DNA of 64,000 nucleotides from Vandiemenella viatica. Its lineage: Eukaryota; Arthropoda; Insecta; Orthoptera; Morabidae. The stretch is from NCBI GenBank assembly GCA_031002005.1, contig JARYHS010013630.1:237653539-237717538 (forward strand). Direction: 5' to 3'. A model generated the notes under the pieces. That model worked only from the letters and a program-made list of their open reading frames with translations. It did not search any database and was not told the origin of the DNA. Both the position numbers and the translations under genes were made by a program. Shown one piece after another: positions 45,193 through 55,149 of the stretch (position 1 is its first letter; each line of letters opens with the position of its first letter).

Positions 45193-45263
45193 CTATGAAA
45201 AGATATTCCAGGTTCCTTCCTCTCTTGCCTATTTGTGCAGCCGTATGCAACACAAGATGGCAT
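45193..45263 (-). CDS. THAP zinc-finger first exon of P2
   Basis: The ATG is at 45263. The translation is MPSCVAYGCTNRQERKEPGI then SFHR, carrying the first zinc pair C4-x4-C9 of a C2CH THAP finger. The exon ends in AG immediately before a good donor GTAAGT (45192 downward), so the rest of the domain is expected in a later exon, not recognised here. In P-type transposases the THAP finger binds subterminal DNA of the element. This copy is the best preserved of the three. Confidence 0.75.
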
Positions 45264-45540
45264 TATAAAACACTTATGCACATTACAAAATGAAATAATC
45301 AGAACATCAGACACAGTGTGAACTCGGCATTTGTTTGGGTTACAATACCGCTGATGCCGCCATGCGGGAGAGTTTAGAGCCTGCTTCACAGATTTAACGT
45401 CACTTCTCCTCCATATATTTCCTTCCTCCATGTTGCTTCCTTGACTTTTATTCTTCAATGAAAAGTGTACGTTAAAAGCCGAGACGTCGGTAACAAAGAT
45501 GTAACGCGCGCCAAAAGATACGGTTACATTCACTACTCAC

Positions 45541-45921
45541 TTCGGGGGTGTCCATTAATTACGTGACGTGTTTTTCCGGAATCCCGGAACCTGTGTGAGA
45601 TCTGGTTGGAAAGCCCCCCCCTTTAAGATGACGCGAGATTTTGAAGGGACCCCCCCTCCTCCTGCCTACCTTGCAGTTTTCTTTGAGACCCCCTTTTTTT
45701 ATCTCTTCTGCTTCCGAGGACGGTTATACCTCTCCTAAACTCGGTATCCGCGTCGTTTGGGGACCTTTTTTTTAGCTCTACTGTCCTTCGCGAGTTTCAA
45801 GAACATACGTGAGATTTCTGTCGCCCTCCCCCCCCCCCAATTGGTGAGACTTGGCGAAATATCACCATATTCCCCCCCCCCCCCATTTAACCTCACGTAA
45901 TTAATGGACGCCCGCCCCCTT
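45541..45921. mobile_element. Inverted-repeat MITE, GTCCATTAATTACGTGA family, copy 1
   Basis: The left end GGGGGTGTCCATTAATTACG then TGA matches the inverted right end GGCGTCCATTAATTACGTGA. Long C-runs (45829-45838, 45873-45884) and CTCTTCTGCTTCCGAGG lie inside. A truncated copy is at 56926-57230. No superfamily is assigned. Confidence 0.6.
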
Positions 45922-46138
45922 GGCGGCCAAAGACAATATACTTAGGGGCAATAGACGTCTTGAGCAGATTCTGACCATGAAGGAAAGAAATATATGGAGA
46001 CGAAATACCACTTATTCTACGACGCCGACTCTAAACTCTCGGCTGATACTGCGTATGCGCGGCGGCGGCCATATTAGATATCCAAACAATTGCTATGTTC
46101 ACATTGTATTTGATGCTGTGATTATTTCATTTTCTAGT

Positions 46139-46227
46139 ATGTCTAAGTTTTTTATAATTCCATCTTGTGCTGCATACGGTTGCACAAATAGGCCAGATAG
46201 GAAAGAACCAGGAATATCATTTCATAA
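46139..46227 (+). pseudogene. THAP first exon of P3
   Basis: IPSCAAYGCTNRPDRKEPGI, then SFH, with both zinc cysteines present. The ATG used by P1 and P2 is ATT here. An in-frame ATG eight codons upstream (46139) keeps the frame open. The donor GTAAGT follows at 46228. Confidence 0.7.
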
Positions 46228-47413
46228 GTAAGTTGCATTGTATTTGATATTCTTGAAGTGTGCAGTCGGTATTGGCAAGTTTGGTGCCTGTCTGTAAATA
46301 TTTAGTCATAGCTCTCAATGGGATAACTTTGTTCTCAAATGTTTGTTAGTGTAGTGTAGAAAATTAGCATACCTTGCTATTTTGCACATAATAGACTAGC
46401 ATTACTTTTTAATGAGTGTTGAAAATGAGATTTAAAGGGGTGATTTTTACATCGCGATTCAGTGAATTTAGTATTGCGCTTTCTTTCGTCACGTTGCAGT
46501 TTATACTGACAGTGTATGATGAAATTAAATGTGTTAAATTATGCTATGCAATCTAGGAATCTTGATGAAGCAAACGATGTTGTTACCCCAAATTCAGTTT
46601 GCGATTCAAATATGCGTGTGTGAGTGTGTCTACATAGTTTAATTCTGTAGCGGCAATTTAATGGAGATTGTGGTTAGGTCTAAATGCATTCTGTACCAGA
46701 ATGGTTTTGTTGTTGCATAAGGGACAAAGACTTTATTTATTATTGTTAGCAATTTCATGAGAACCATGTTAGTGACAAAACGTGTATCGCGATGTAAACT
46801 ACTTCCAGCTATTCATAATTAAGCTTATAATGTATGGTAACAAGATAAATTTACTGATGTTGCTGGCGAATTTATGTGGGCCACCAACAGTAAAATATGT
46901 TTTGAGAGCATTTCTCTCATTAGCGTGGCTCCACAATCTGATGATGAATTCTTTTGTATCTCCATGAAAAATAGGATGGCTGTATGGTCAGGAAACCAAA
47001 AGCCAATAAAATAAAATAAAAATCTCCATGAAAGTAAAGAATAAATTTTTTTTGAAATGTCGCTTAGTTCTCTAGATATCGAGTTTCAAACATCATCTAC
47101 AGGTATAGTTCCTTGTGCTTTAGATGAGTTCTTTTGATCCAGACCATATTTCATCTTGACAACAACCGCTGGGAAGAAAACAAAACACCTATAGTGCCTA
47201 TCCAGTGTGTAGTTCCTTGTGAATTTGGTGATTTTTTTTGGTCCTGATCGCATCTCAGCCTAACGATCTCGAAAACTAAGCGAGATATCAAAACATTTTA
47301 TTCTTTATTTTTTATTTGTCTCGTTTTATTTTAAATAAGAATCCATCATCAAATTTGACTTTACCAATTTTTTTTTCTGAATTTCAACCAAAAAATCTCA
47401 CATTTGAGACAGA

Positions 47414-47833
47414 ATATTGTAACGGGGCTGATTAATACCAAAAGGCAATAACTTAATAAAATTATTTACCATTTAAGAAAGTTAAATGAAAGATTCCATG
47501 GAGAACATTAAATATATGTGCTTTGGATTTCCTGTTACCTCTCGCTGGTTATTATCAACAGACAGATGAACTCAAAACTTCTTGAAAAGTAGACGTCGCT
47601 TCGTGAAATCAGATTACCAATTCATGAACCCGCAATTTTTCGGAAAGGAAGTCTTAAACAACAACCCATGTAGATTGTATGACGGGTGTTGGTTTAGCTT
47701 TAGGAATCGTTGTTATTAAAATGGAGTTATTATAAAACGAGCCTTCCTTCATTGAAAATATGTATATGAATTATTTCTAGTTCTGAAAATTACTACTAAA
47801 GGAAGAAGTTAACAGCGAAGCACGTTTCAATAT
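47414..47833 (+). mobile_element. Solo LTR c, 412 bp, inside P3
   Basis: ATAT flanks both sides (47414-47417 and 47830-47833). The LTR reads TGTAACGGGG...GCACGTTTCA. TATAAAA at about 47731 supports + orientation. Joining the flanks restores the AGAATATCTCGAAAA motif seen in P1. It is unrelated to LTRs a and b. Confidence 0.65.
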
Positions 47834-48096
47834 CTCGAAAAATAAGCATGATATCAAAAAAAAATATTCTTCATTTTTTATTTGTCTCACCGAATTATAT
47901 AATAATCCATCATCAGATTGCGGCGTCACGTTTGTCCTAGAGTCCCCTTGAAGTTTTTGTACATATTCTCCGTGTCTGTATGGATAGGTAATATGGCGGC
48001 CACGCCTCCCCACCCCTCACCACCCGGCGTCACTTCAAAGCGTGGTGAAGGTCCTTAGCGTCGTCTCCATATACTTATTTCCTCCATGATTCTGAC

Positions 48097-50019
48097 CTCA
48101 TTATGGTCATAATTCGCATGGCAGCCACCTTCTGCAATCCAAATCCACTGTGCACCATGGAACATTAGTAATCATTCTGGTCCAGGCTGTATTGCAACCT
48201 TACCATAACCAGCGTTAATAGATCTCCTTGGAAATCAGTCTTTGAATCAAATTTTGATTTATCACATATATTGCGACACATATATTATGAACGGAATTAC
48301 GGTGTGATACCTGAGATGTCACACTATTTCATATCCGCAACTAAAGACATCTTCTTGTGAACTTAGCGACAGTACGACTTTTAAAAATTTTAGATTAAGT
48401 ACAGATTTATATTTCCTGCTCTGGAACTATTACTATTGATCTTTTGATATAATTTAAATACAACGCAATACATGTCACTAAATTGGCGCTCATAAAAGCA
48501 GCTTAACTTACTAATAACAGTTATCATTCTGGTTCAAGCCATGGTTCAAGCTGTATTTCAACCAAGCCACAAACTCCGCCAATATTATCGCTAGAAAATC
48601 AATGGTTCCATCAACCGCACACTAATACATTCACTATTTGGTTGTTAGTGACGTCATTAATTGCGATATAAACTTGACCCACAATTTCAGATCGTGATAT
48701 CAACCGCTAAAATCTCGCTGAAAAATGACCTTTGCAATATGGCGGTCGTAAAAACGAAGTAAATAATAAATACATGTAGAACTACATTCAGTCACGTGAA
48801 CTATGGCATTATCATCATGACAATTATTAAAATAACGAATTTAAAAATTTATACTAAAATGCTCGTAACTTACGCTGTATAACGGAAAGTCCAGAATTCA
48901 TTACAACTCTTAAAAAAGCTTACTTTAATACTGCAGGTCAAGTTTACATCGCGATACAGTGATTGTGTTAGTGCGTGTGCTTTAGTCCAGCTGCAATTAA
49001 TAGTGAAGATGTATAATAAAATTAATTGTAATAATTTATACTAAGCTAATAAGGAAACCTCATATAGAAAATATTGCAACAAATCGAAATTAGTTCCAAT
49101 TCTTTTAATATATGAAGATGTGTCTATATCGTTTGATTTTGTAGTGCCAATATTAGCGGAAATAGTGGCTAGGTTGAAATGCAGCCTGGACCAGAATATT
49201 CTTGATATACCATGAGGCAGCAAGAATTTAGTAATTATTAGTAATAAATAAGCTGTTTTTCATTAGCGCCGTGTTAGTGACGACGTGTACCGCGATTTAA
49301 ACTACTCCTTATATGACTTCTCGAAACGAAAAGTTTCTTCCTTAGACCATTGAATACATTCGTTTTAAGTGAAGGATTTAATAGTTAGGGTCTATTTCTA
49401 GAAAATTGAACAGTAAGCAAAAAACACAGTTTTGTTAATCAAAAGCAACTAGAACTGATTTCTAAAAAAGTTTTAAATTTTGGTAAAAATAATTTGTAAT
49501 GTAACAGAGAATGTTCAGTAGAAAAAGAGAAAGAAAAAAAAAAAAAAAAGAAGAAACACAGGCAATACATTGAACCGAGGTGGAAACGAAACAGGTCATG
49601 AACATACAAAAGCGTCATTTGGCGGACGATTATTTTGTCACTTTTAGTGAACCGACTTTTGTGCTGGTATACTCTTAGTGGGGATTCTACGATAACCGTG
49701 GCGCCGGAATTTGATGTTGAATTCTTATGTAACTCGACGAGACTAATTGAAAGTAAAGAATAATATTTTTTGATATCTTGCTTAATTCTCGAGATATCGT
49801 ATCTCAAAACTAACGTGGTTAGGTTGAAATGCGGCCTGGACCAGAAGAAAAATTATACCATAGCCAAATTTGATGATGAATTTGTATGTAAATTGGCGAG
49901 ACAAATCGAAAATAAAGAATATATATATATATATATATATCTCGCTTAGTTCTCGAGATATTGTATATCAAAAATGAGAAGGTTAGAGTGAGATCCAGCC
50001 TGGGACAGAAAAAAAAATG
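48097..50019. repeat. Older sequence related to P-element interior
   Basis: 48940-49030 (TTTACATCGCGATACAGTGA, GTGTTAGTGCGTGTGCTTTA) is a diverged form of the post-THAP segment of P1-P3 (TTTACATCGCGATTCAGTTA, TAGTATTGCGCTTTCTTTCG). The GGTTGAAATGCAGCCTGGAC motif recurs at about 48190, 48545, 49170 and 49810, and the ATATCTCG...CGAGATAT unit near 49780. No ends are found. A (TA)n run lies at about 49918-49940. Confidence 0.55.
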
Positions 50020-50490
50020 GGGTGGGGTGGGACTTTCTCCCCAAGCGAAATATTGTTACTGACCTGTTGAAATTTGGATTAACTGCTTCCTTGTAGTGTC
50101 CTCTTCACGTTTAGCACTCTCCATTTCTGGAAAAGTCGCCACGAATTAAATTAAAAATGCCGAAATATGGGATGCTCCGCAACCGCGAAATGTTAGCAGC
50201 ACTGAAAAAATTACACAAAAATTATCGGTACAGGGATCATATCAACCTAAATAGGTTCGTTTTGTCATAGTGATCATAGGTTGAAATTAGGCCTGGACCA
50301 AGAGTAAAAATTGTACGGGTAATTCGTTCTGCGGCAGGCCATGTCGCAAACCAGGGACAAACTGTGCATTTGTTTACAACGGAAGCAATCGAGAGTATAC
50401 AACGTGAAGAGGACACTACAAGGAAGCAGTTAATCCAAATTTCAACAGGTCAGTAACAGTATTTCGCTGGTGGAGAAAGTCCCACCCCAC
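50020..50490. repeat. Inverted-repeat element with about 95-bp arms
   Basis: GGGGTGGGACTTTCTCCCCA...CCTCTTCACGTT (50020-50115) is matched in inverted orientation by AACGTGAAGAGGACACTACA...AAGTCCCACCCCAC (50399-50490). The arms include TTGAAATTTGGATTAACTGC. The spacer is about 280 bp. No clear target duplication was found. Confidence 0.7.
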
Positions 50491-50791
50491 CCAAAAAATG
50501 TTCACTAAACCGCTATATCTACACGGTGGAAATGCACTATAGGTGTTTTATTTTATTGCAAGTGGTTGTTGTTAGGTTGAAATACAGCCTGAACCAGAAG
50601 AAACTTCGCCAAAAGCACAAGGAACTATACCTGTAACTGGTTTTTGACATGCTATATCTCTAAAATCAAGCGAGATATCAAAAAATATACATATATTCTT
50701 TATTTTCGATTTGTTTCGTCGAGTTCTACAAGAATTCATTATCAGATTGTAGCGCCACGTTAATGATAGAACTGCCCTCTTAGTATTTAAC
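50491..50791. repeat. Further copies of the P-related motifs
   Basis: The region contains GTTAGGTTGAAATACAGCCTG (50572) and ATATCTCTAAAATCAAGCGA...GATTGTAGCGCCACGTTAAT, resembling the 3' repeat and the GATTGCGGCG block of the P elements. Confidence 0.5.
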
Positions 50792-51498
50792 ATTTTTGGG
50801 CTCGAGCGCAACGCCAGGGTCCCAAGAAGGAAATGTGCTATCGGTCTGTAATTTACCCACGTCCCTCAATGCATATTGTTGCATAAAACGCTGTATGTGA
50901 AGCCGTCAAACGTATGTAAAATGTAGAAATTCGTTTGAAATATGGCTAGATCGTTACTTGTAATCACGCAATAAATGTACGTTATTAGCTGTTGATATTT
51001 ATTCCACCTGTTCTTAAGTCTTCATTGTTGGATAAAAACTGCATTCCACCTGCAAACTGGCGACACTTAATAAGTAGAAAATCATTAACATTTACAATTT
51101 ATCTGTGCATGGCGACATATTGGCATGGCAGCCTACCTTCCAGGGTAAAACATGGCGCTACCATAACGGATGTTTGACACAGACAATTTAAATTAGTTTT
51201 AATTTTTATTAATAGCAGTTGTGGTTAGGTTGAAATGCAGCCTGGACCAAGAGTTAAGGGTAAGAAACACGCAGAAAAATATCAACATGTAATAACGTGG
51301 GCGGTAATAACATTTATTGCGTGATAACTTGTAATGAACTACCAATATTTCAAACAACTTATACATTTTTCATACGCTTGACGGCTTCAAACACAGCGTT
51401 TTATGAAATAATATGCATTTTGGAACGTGTTTACTAAATTTCAGACCGATAGCACATTTCCTTCATGGGTCCCTGGCGTTGCGCTCGAACCCATTTTT
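50792..51498. mobile_element. Long-arm foldback MITE, 695 bp
   Basis: ATTTTT lies at 50792-50797 and 51493-51498. The ends GGGCTCGAGCGCAACGCCAG and, inverted, GGGTTCGAGCGCAACGCCAG start arms of about 210 bp. The arms share AAGGAAATGTGCTATCGGTC and later AATAAATGTACGTTATTA-like sequence. The central part carries the GGTTGAAATGCAGCCTGGAC motif. There is no coding capacity. The 6-bp duplication is low-complexity and so weak evidence. Confidence 0.7.
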
Positions 51499-51527
51499 GT
51501 TTTAAGCATTGATTTTTCGCGTACTTT

Positions 51528-51680
51528 ATATTATGACGCCTATGCTACGAACAGAATTGCGGTGTGATACCTGAGGTGTTATACCATATCATGCATGCAT
51601 CGTGAACTTACCAACAGTACGATTTAAAAAAATGTTAATGTTAAGTACAGATTTATATTTTCTGCTTCCTAACTATTATT
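51528..51680. repeat. Second copy of a dispersed repeat (with 48270-48435)
   Basis: GAATTGCGGTGTGATACCTG, then a long match through GTACAGATTTATATTT, parallels GAATTACGGTGTGATACCTG...GTACAGATTTATATTTCCTG at 48290-48420. Confidence 0.6.
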
Positions 51681-51962
51681 TGTCAAGTGCATCCAGATTT
51701 AGCGCTTTTAAACTAAACACACACATGCATATATCAGAAGCTTTTTGCTTTTATTTCTGAAAAGAAAAGAAGTGTTTGTGATGTAATTTACATAAAAAAA
51801 TCAAAGAGTAAACGTGACACTGCCGTGTACGAAGTAGTAAACTCTTTATAATGACAATTTCTAAAGGAACTCTTCAGTTTTGCGTGATAAAAACTGTCCT
51901 ATGTCACTCCGCACACAATTTTTAATTTCGTGCCAAATTTCATTTAAATCTGTTGAGCTGTT

Positions 51963-52260
51963 AATTTGATTTAATTGCAATGGAGCACATGCTCCGGTGG
52001 CAACTTCCCTACACACCCAACTTCCCCCTATCTTGCACCCACATACATTTGCCCTCTACAAATTTTAACTTTAAATTCTTTTAACGTTTTTGGTAAGTTA
52101 TTCATTATTTCCCTTGGCAACTCATTCCAGTCCCTGACACCCTTACCTAAAAAAGAAAATCCTCCCACACGTTTCTGCCTGAAATGGAGTGCCTGCTTGT
52201 GGTCATGGTCATCTTTTCCCTTCCATGAACTACTTCTCATACCTTCCTTTAGAAATTAAG
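51963..52260 (-). pseudogene. LINE 3' end fragment
   Basis: On the - strand it reads MRSSSWKGKDDHDHKQALHF, FSFLGKGVRDWNELPREIMN, NLPKTLKEFKVKICRGQM, then the 3' UTR with GGAGCATGTGCTCC (inverted at 51983-51996) and the AATTAAATC tail. It aligns with 22133-22400. Confidence 0.8.
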
Positions 52261-52299
52261 GCGTTATTGAGGCCAAAAATACATCCAAACTTTCTCATT

Positions 52300-52680
52300 T
52301 ATATAGATATAGATTTGCAGTCACATTTTCTGAAACTATGCCTGGTACCAAGGGATTGTTTTATTGCTGATTGACCTAAAGATATTTCTACAACAGTCTC
52401 ATCTTCTTTGGTAAAAAAAATCTCTCTTTGCACACATTGAATTCAGATTTAGCATAAAAATGTTTTAAAATATCCATTTTAGTACCAAGTTTATAAAGCC
52501 ATCCTCCGTTTTAGTAAGCACCACATTTAAAATCGAGCGGACATCCTTTTGCTCTGTCTTGGGTACTTTAATTCTCACAGTGTCACCTTCCTCAACATTC
52601 GGGTGCTTTGTATTAGAAACTGCAAACATATTCTTTGCTTGCTTTTCTAATCCTTTCTCGGCTTAATCACGTTGTATTTT
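52300..52680 (-). pseudogene. Fragment resembling the C-terminus of KRBA2-like (integrase-type) proteins
   Basis: On the - strand: EKQAKNMFAVSNTKHPNVEE, GDTVRIKVPKTEQKDVRSIL, NVVLTKTEDGF, then after a one-base shift YKLGTKMDILKHFYAKSEFN, VCKERF, and after another shift ETVVEISLGQSAIKQSL. This order resembles the tail of KRBA2/SCAND3-like integrase proteins that follow a DNA-transposon-derived core in many arthropods. It is a recollection of the family pattern, not a database hit. Confidence 0.45.
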
Positions 52681-52982
52681 CTGATCAATATTCTTTTTAC
52701 AGATGTCTCACAATATATTCTTACCAACCCATTTCTCTGTAGGATGATGCTGACAATTTATGCAGAGGTATTACTGTTTCCCCACACAGCCGCAGCAACA
52801 GCGAGCTAAGGCTACCATATCGGATATGTGACAATCGCGCACAGCGACAATCGCGCACAGTGACAATCGCGCACAACCGGGTCGTCTCTTGCTACCTGCT
52901 TTTAGCTACCAATTAGACACCTCTACAACAGCATGCTGGATTCTAACCGGAGCGAACACCACTGTTCGCATTCACTGCTGCC

Positions 52983-54376
52983 ATGAGTATCACAGTTTTA
53001 GTCATGGAAGTTACTTCAACTACACATGGAAAGCCGTGTGCGTATTATGAAGGGTACAGCTATCTAGAGTTTAGAAAGAAAGAAGATAGAACGATCAACT
53101 GGCGCTGTATCAAAGAAAGATCAAAACAATGTCGTTGAATTTTGAAGAGTAAGGATGCTGCCATACTGAATTTTACAGAGCATATATGTGGATCCCCTGA
53201 CGACGTACGCGTTGAAGTACATCAGAAACTTCATGCGGCAAAGAAGAGAGCTAGAGCGGAAGATATTTCAATTCCAAAATTCTACACTGAGGAACTAGGA
53301 GATCTCCATAATAAAGGCTTCGACTTTGTAATTGAAATGCCCGCCCAGTCAACTGTCAAGAGAAACTTGTACCGTCAGAGGACTATATCACAAGGAAACA
53401 AAAAGGAGTCAAATAATCCTGACGAAGTGATCTTGGATGAAGAATTTTTGAAGATGGGAGATAGAGGCAGTCTTCTTCTTACGGATGATATGGAAGGTGA
53501 AAGAATAATATTTCTGAGCGGTGAAAGAGGCAAATAAAGTTTAAAATTACACGAACATGGACGGTACTTTTAAAAGTGCCAGTAAACATTTCTTCCAAAT
53601 CAACACGATACATGCGGATTACGGCAGCACTGACGAAGATACAAACATACATCCTGTGATGTTTACACTCCTACCTGATAAAAAGAAGACTACTTATGTA
53701 CCTATGTTTCGTGAAATTATCAAGGCTGTACCAGAATGGACCCCTAAGACGGTGACTGTTGATTCTGAAACTGCTGCAGTATCTGCCCTCAAGGAATTGT
53801 TTCCCTCAACGGAAGTAAAAGGCTGTTTTTTCACATGAAAACATGTATATGGAGAAAGGTTGAGGAGCTTGAACTAGCGCGTGAGTACAAAGGAAAAGAG
53901 GAACTTCGCCTCCATATTCGTATGGCCCAGCTTTGGCTTTCATTAAACCTGAAGATGTGACAGATGGTTGATTGGAGATCCAATCACAGGCTCCTAATAA
54001 CTCAAAACTATTGGAGATTTTCGACTACTTCGTAGACATGTGGCTTGAGAATGAACAAATCCCAATTCACATGTATAATTGTCACAAAAGATGTCATCGC
54101 ACGACTATTGCTGTTGATGGATTGAATAATAGGATTAAGAATGTACTTATCAGACAAAACCCGAAGCTTAAAGATGTGTTACTTTGTTTGAAGAGGAAAG
54201 CCGAGTCTTCAGGTGTCATGTATATGAGATCTGAATTGATTCTTCAAGGAAAGAGAAGAAAAACCACATTCCACAAACTGGACGAAACAATCGTAAAAAC
54301 TGTTGACAGATATGAAAAGAGCGGCGACATCACATCATGTCTAAAGGCTTTGTCCTACATGCACAAGCTTGAATAA
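52983..54376 (+). pseudogene. FLYWCH-MULE transposase, broken
   Basis: The FLYWCH finger is first: GKPCAYYEGYSYLEFRKKED, RTINWRCIKERSKQCR, then a TGA where Gly is usual (53136-53138) and later ICGSPDD. The frame continues to LTDDMEGERIIFLSGERGK and a TAA. A shifted frame carries the transposase core MDGTFKSASKHFFQINTIHA, HPVMFTLLPDKKKTTYVPMF and TVTVDSETAAVSALKELFPS, then GCFF. After another shift comes CIWRKVEELELAREY, and finally CHKRCHRTTIAVDGLNNRIK and a C-terminus to 54376. At least two stops and three shifts make it inactive. The DG-TF and following aspartates belong to the Mutator catalytic core. Confidence 0.75.
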
Positions 54377-54884
54377 ATGTAGGTCTACTATACATAATAA
54401 TGGCTTATTTGAATAATTTCATTACTGTAAATAAGCTGTAAATATTTATTATGACGGTGCTTTTTGACTGATTTTAAACACACCAAAATAATTGTAACTT
54501 TACAGTTGTTAATCCAGTCCAAATCCTGGATAAAGTGTGATTTAAGGTCTGGCCACACTAGCCCGCACCGTCAGTTTACTTTTTGACGGTGCGGGCCAGT
54601 GTCGGGATGGTGAATATGAGAAGCGATAGGTAGACTGCGGAAATTTCTGGTCCTTTACAACCAAATTTTATTTTGATGTTACTGATTGACTTACAAAAGT
54701 GTCTTTCTTCTCTTCAACCTCACTTTCAGGTTCATCAGATTTTCTTGAAATGCACCCCGTAAGCAGACAAAACTGAAATTACATTTGTGTTTTAAGATAG
54801 CAAAAATAAATTGTAGAGAAAAAAGAGTACGTTTGTTTTATTGTGGTTGAATATTTATTTTCAATTTCCTGCATATTTTGTCTG

Positions 54885-55050
54885 GTGACTCAGTGTTACG
54901 GCGCACGATTTGGGTACTGAAGGTCCTCGGTCCAAATCCCGGGCTCCATTGTATGAAATTATTACAGGCCTTAAAATTGACGATCACCTCTGGCAAAGCT
55001 TTAGTGTGATGATGATTTGTCAATACTGCGTTCCGTAAATTGTGAAGTAC
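54885..55050 (+). repeat. tRNA-derived SINE, family B, copy 2
   Basis: A-box-like TGGTGACTCAGTG and B-box-like CGGTCCAAATCCCGG are spaced as in a tRNA, then AGGCCTTAAAATTGACGATC and ACCTCTGGCAAAGCTTTAG. It aligns with 3035-3260. It sits inside the Mutator-like element, so it inserted after it or was carried with it. Confidence 0.65.
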
Positions 55051-55149
55051 ACGGGAGAGAGGGGAGAGTATGGCCCGACCTTTAAACTGTGCGCGATTGT
55101 CGCTGTGCGCGATTGTCACTGTGCGCGATTGTCACGACACCACCATATC

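Larger units (their letters stand above)
39216..45440 (-). mobile_element. P-superfamily element P2, 6209 bp, with perfect 8-bp target duplication
   Basis: TTGCTTCC occurs at 39216-39223 and 45433-45440, directly outside CATG ends at 39224 and 45432. The first 24 bp of each end (CATGGAGGAAGGAAATATAT, then GGAG) are identical in inverted orientation. CATG ends and 8-bp duplications are those of P elements. On the - strand it has a THAP exon (45193-45263), a transposase C-terminal region (44330-44815) and the tandem-repeat 3' end (39224-39870). It also contains an inverted second C-terminal region, two solo LTRs, LINE pieces and a small MITE. No DDE-type core is visible, so it is not autonomous. 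Confidence 0.9.
45968..48096 (+). mobile_element. P-superfamily element P3, 2113 bp, with perfect 8-bp target duplication
   Basis: ATTCTGAC occurs at 45968-45975 and 48089-48096. The ends are CATGAAGGAAAGAAATATAT and, inverted, CATGGAGGAAATAAGTATAT, then GGAGACGA in both. It contains a THAP exon at 46139-46227, an intron-like segment shared with P1, and the 3' end with GATTGCGGCGTCACG...GTCGTCTCCATAT. A 412-bp solo LTR interrupts its 3' repeat array. Without it the element is about 1.7 kb. There is no catalytic domain. Confidence 0.9.
52814..55149 (+). mobile_element. Mutator-like element with FLYWCH-type transposase and iteron ends
   Basis: ACCATATC is repeated at 52814-52821 and 55142-55149. 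Inside, each end has three tandem copies of a 16-bp unit, (A/C)GTGACAATCGCGCAC-like, in inverted orientation (52828-52876 and 55087-55135). The transposase relic (52983-54376) has FLYWCH and MULE-type segments. A SINE lies near the right end. The direct repeat is 8 bp, close to the 8-11 bp expected of Mutator-like elements. Confidence 0.8.

Noticed and set aside
39216..48096. One single 8.9-kb transposon spanning P2 and P3
   Set aside because: The outer flanks do not form a duplication, whereas each element has its own perfect octamer pair.
53142..53142. Protein start at 53142
   Set aside because: It would use TTG just after an in-frame TGA; the FLYWCH finger continues upstream in the same frame to an ATG at 52983.
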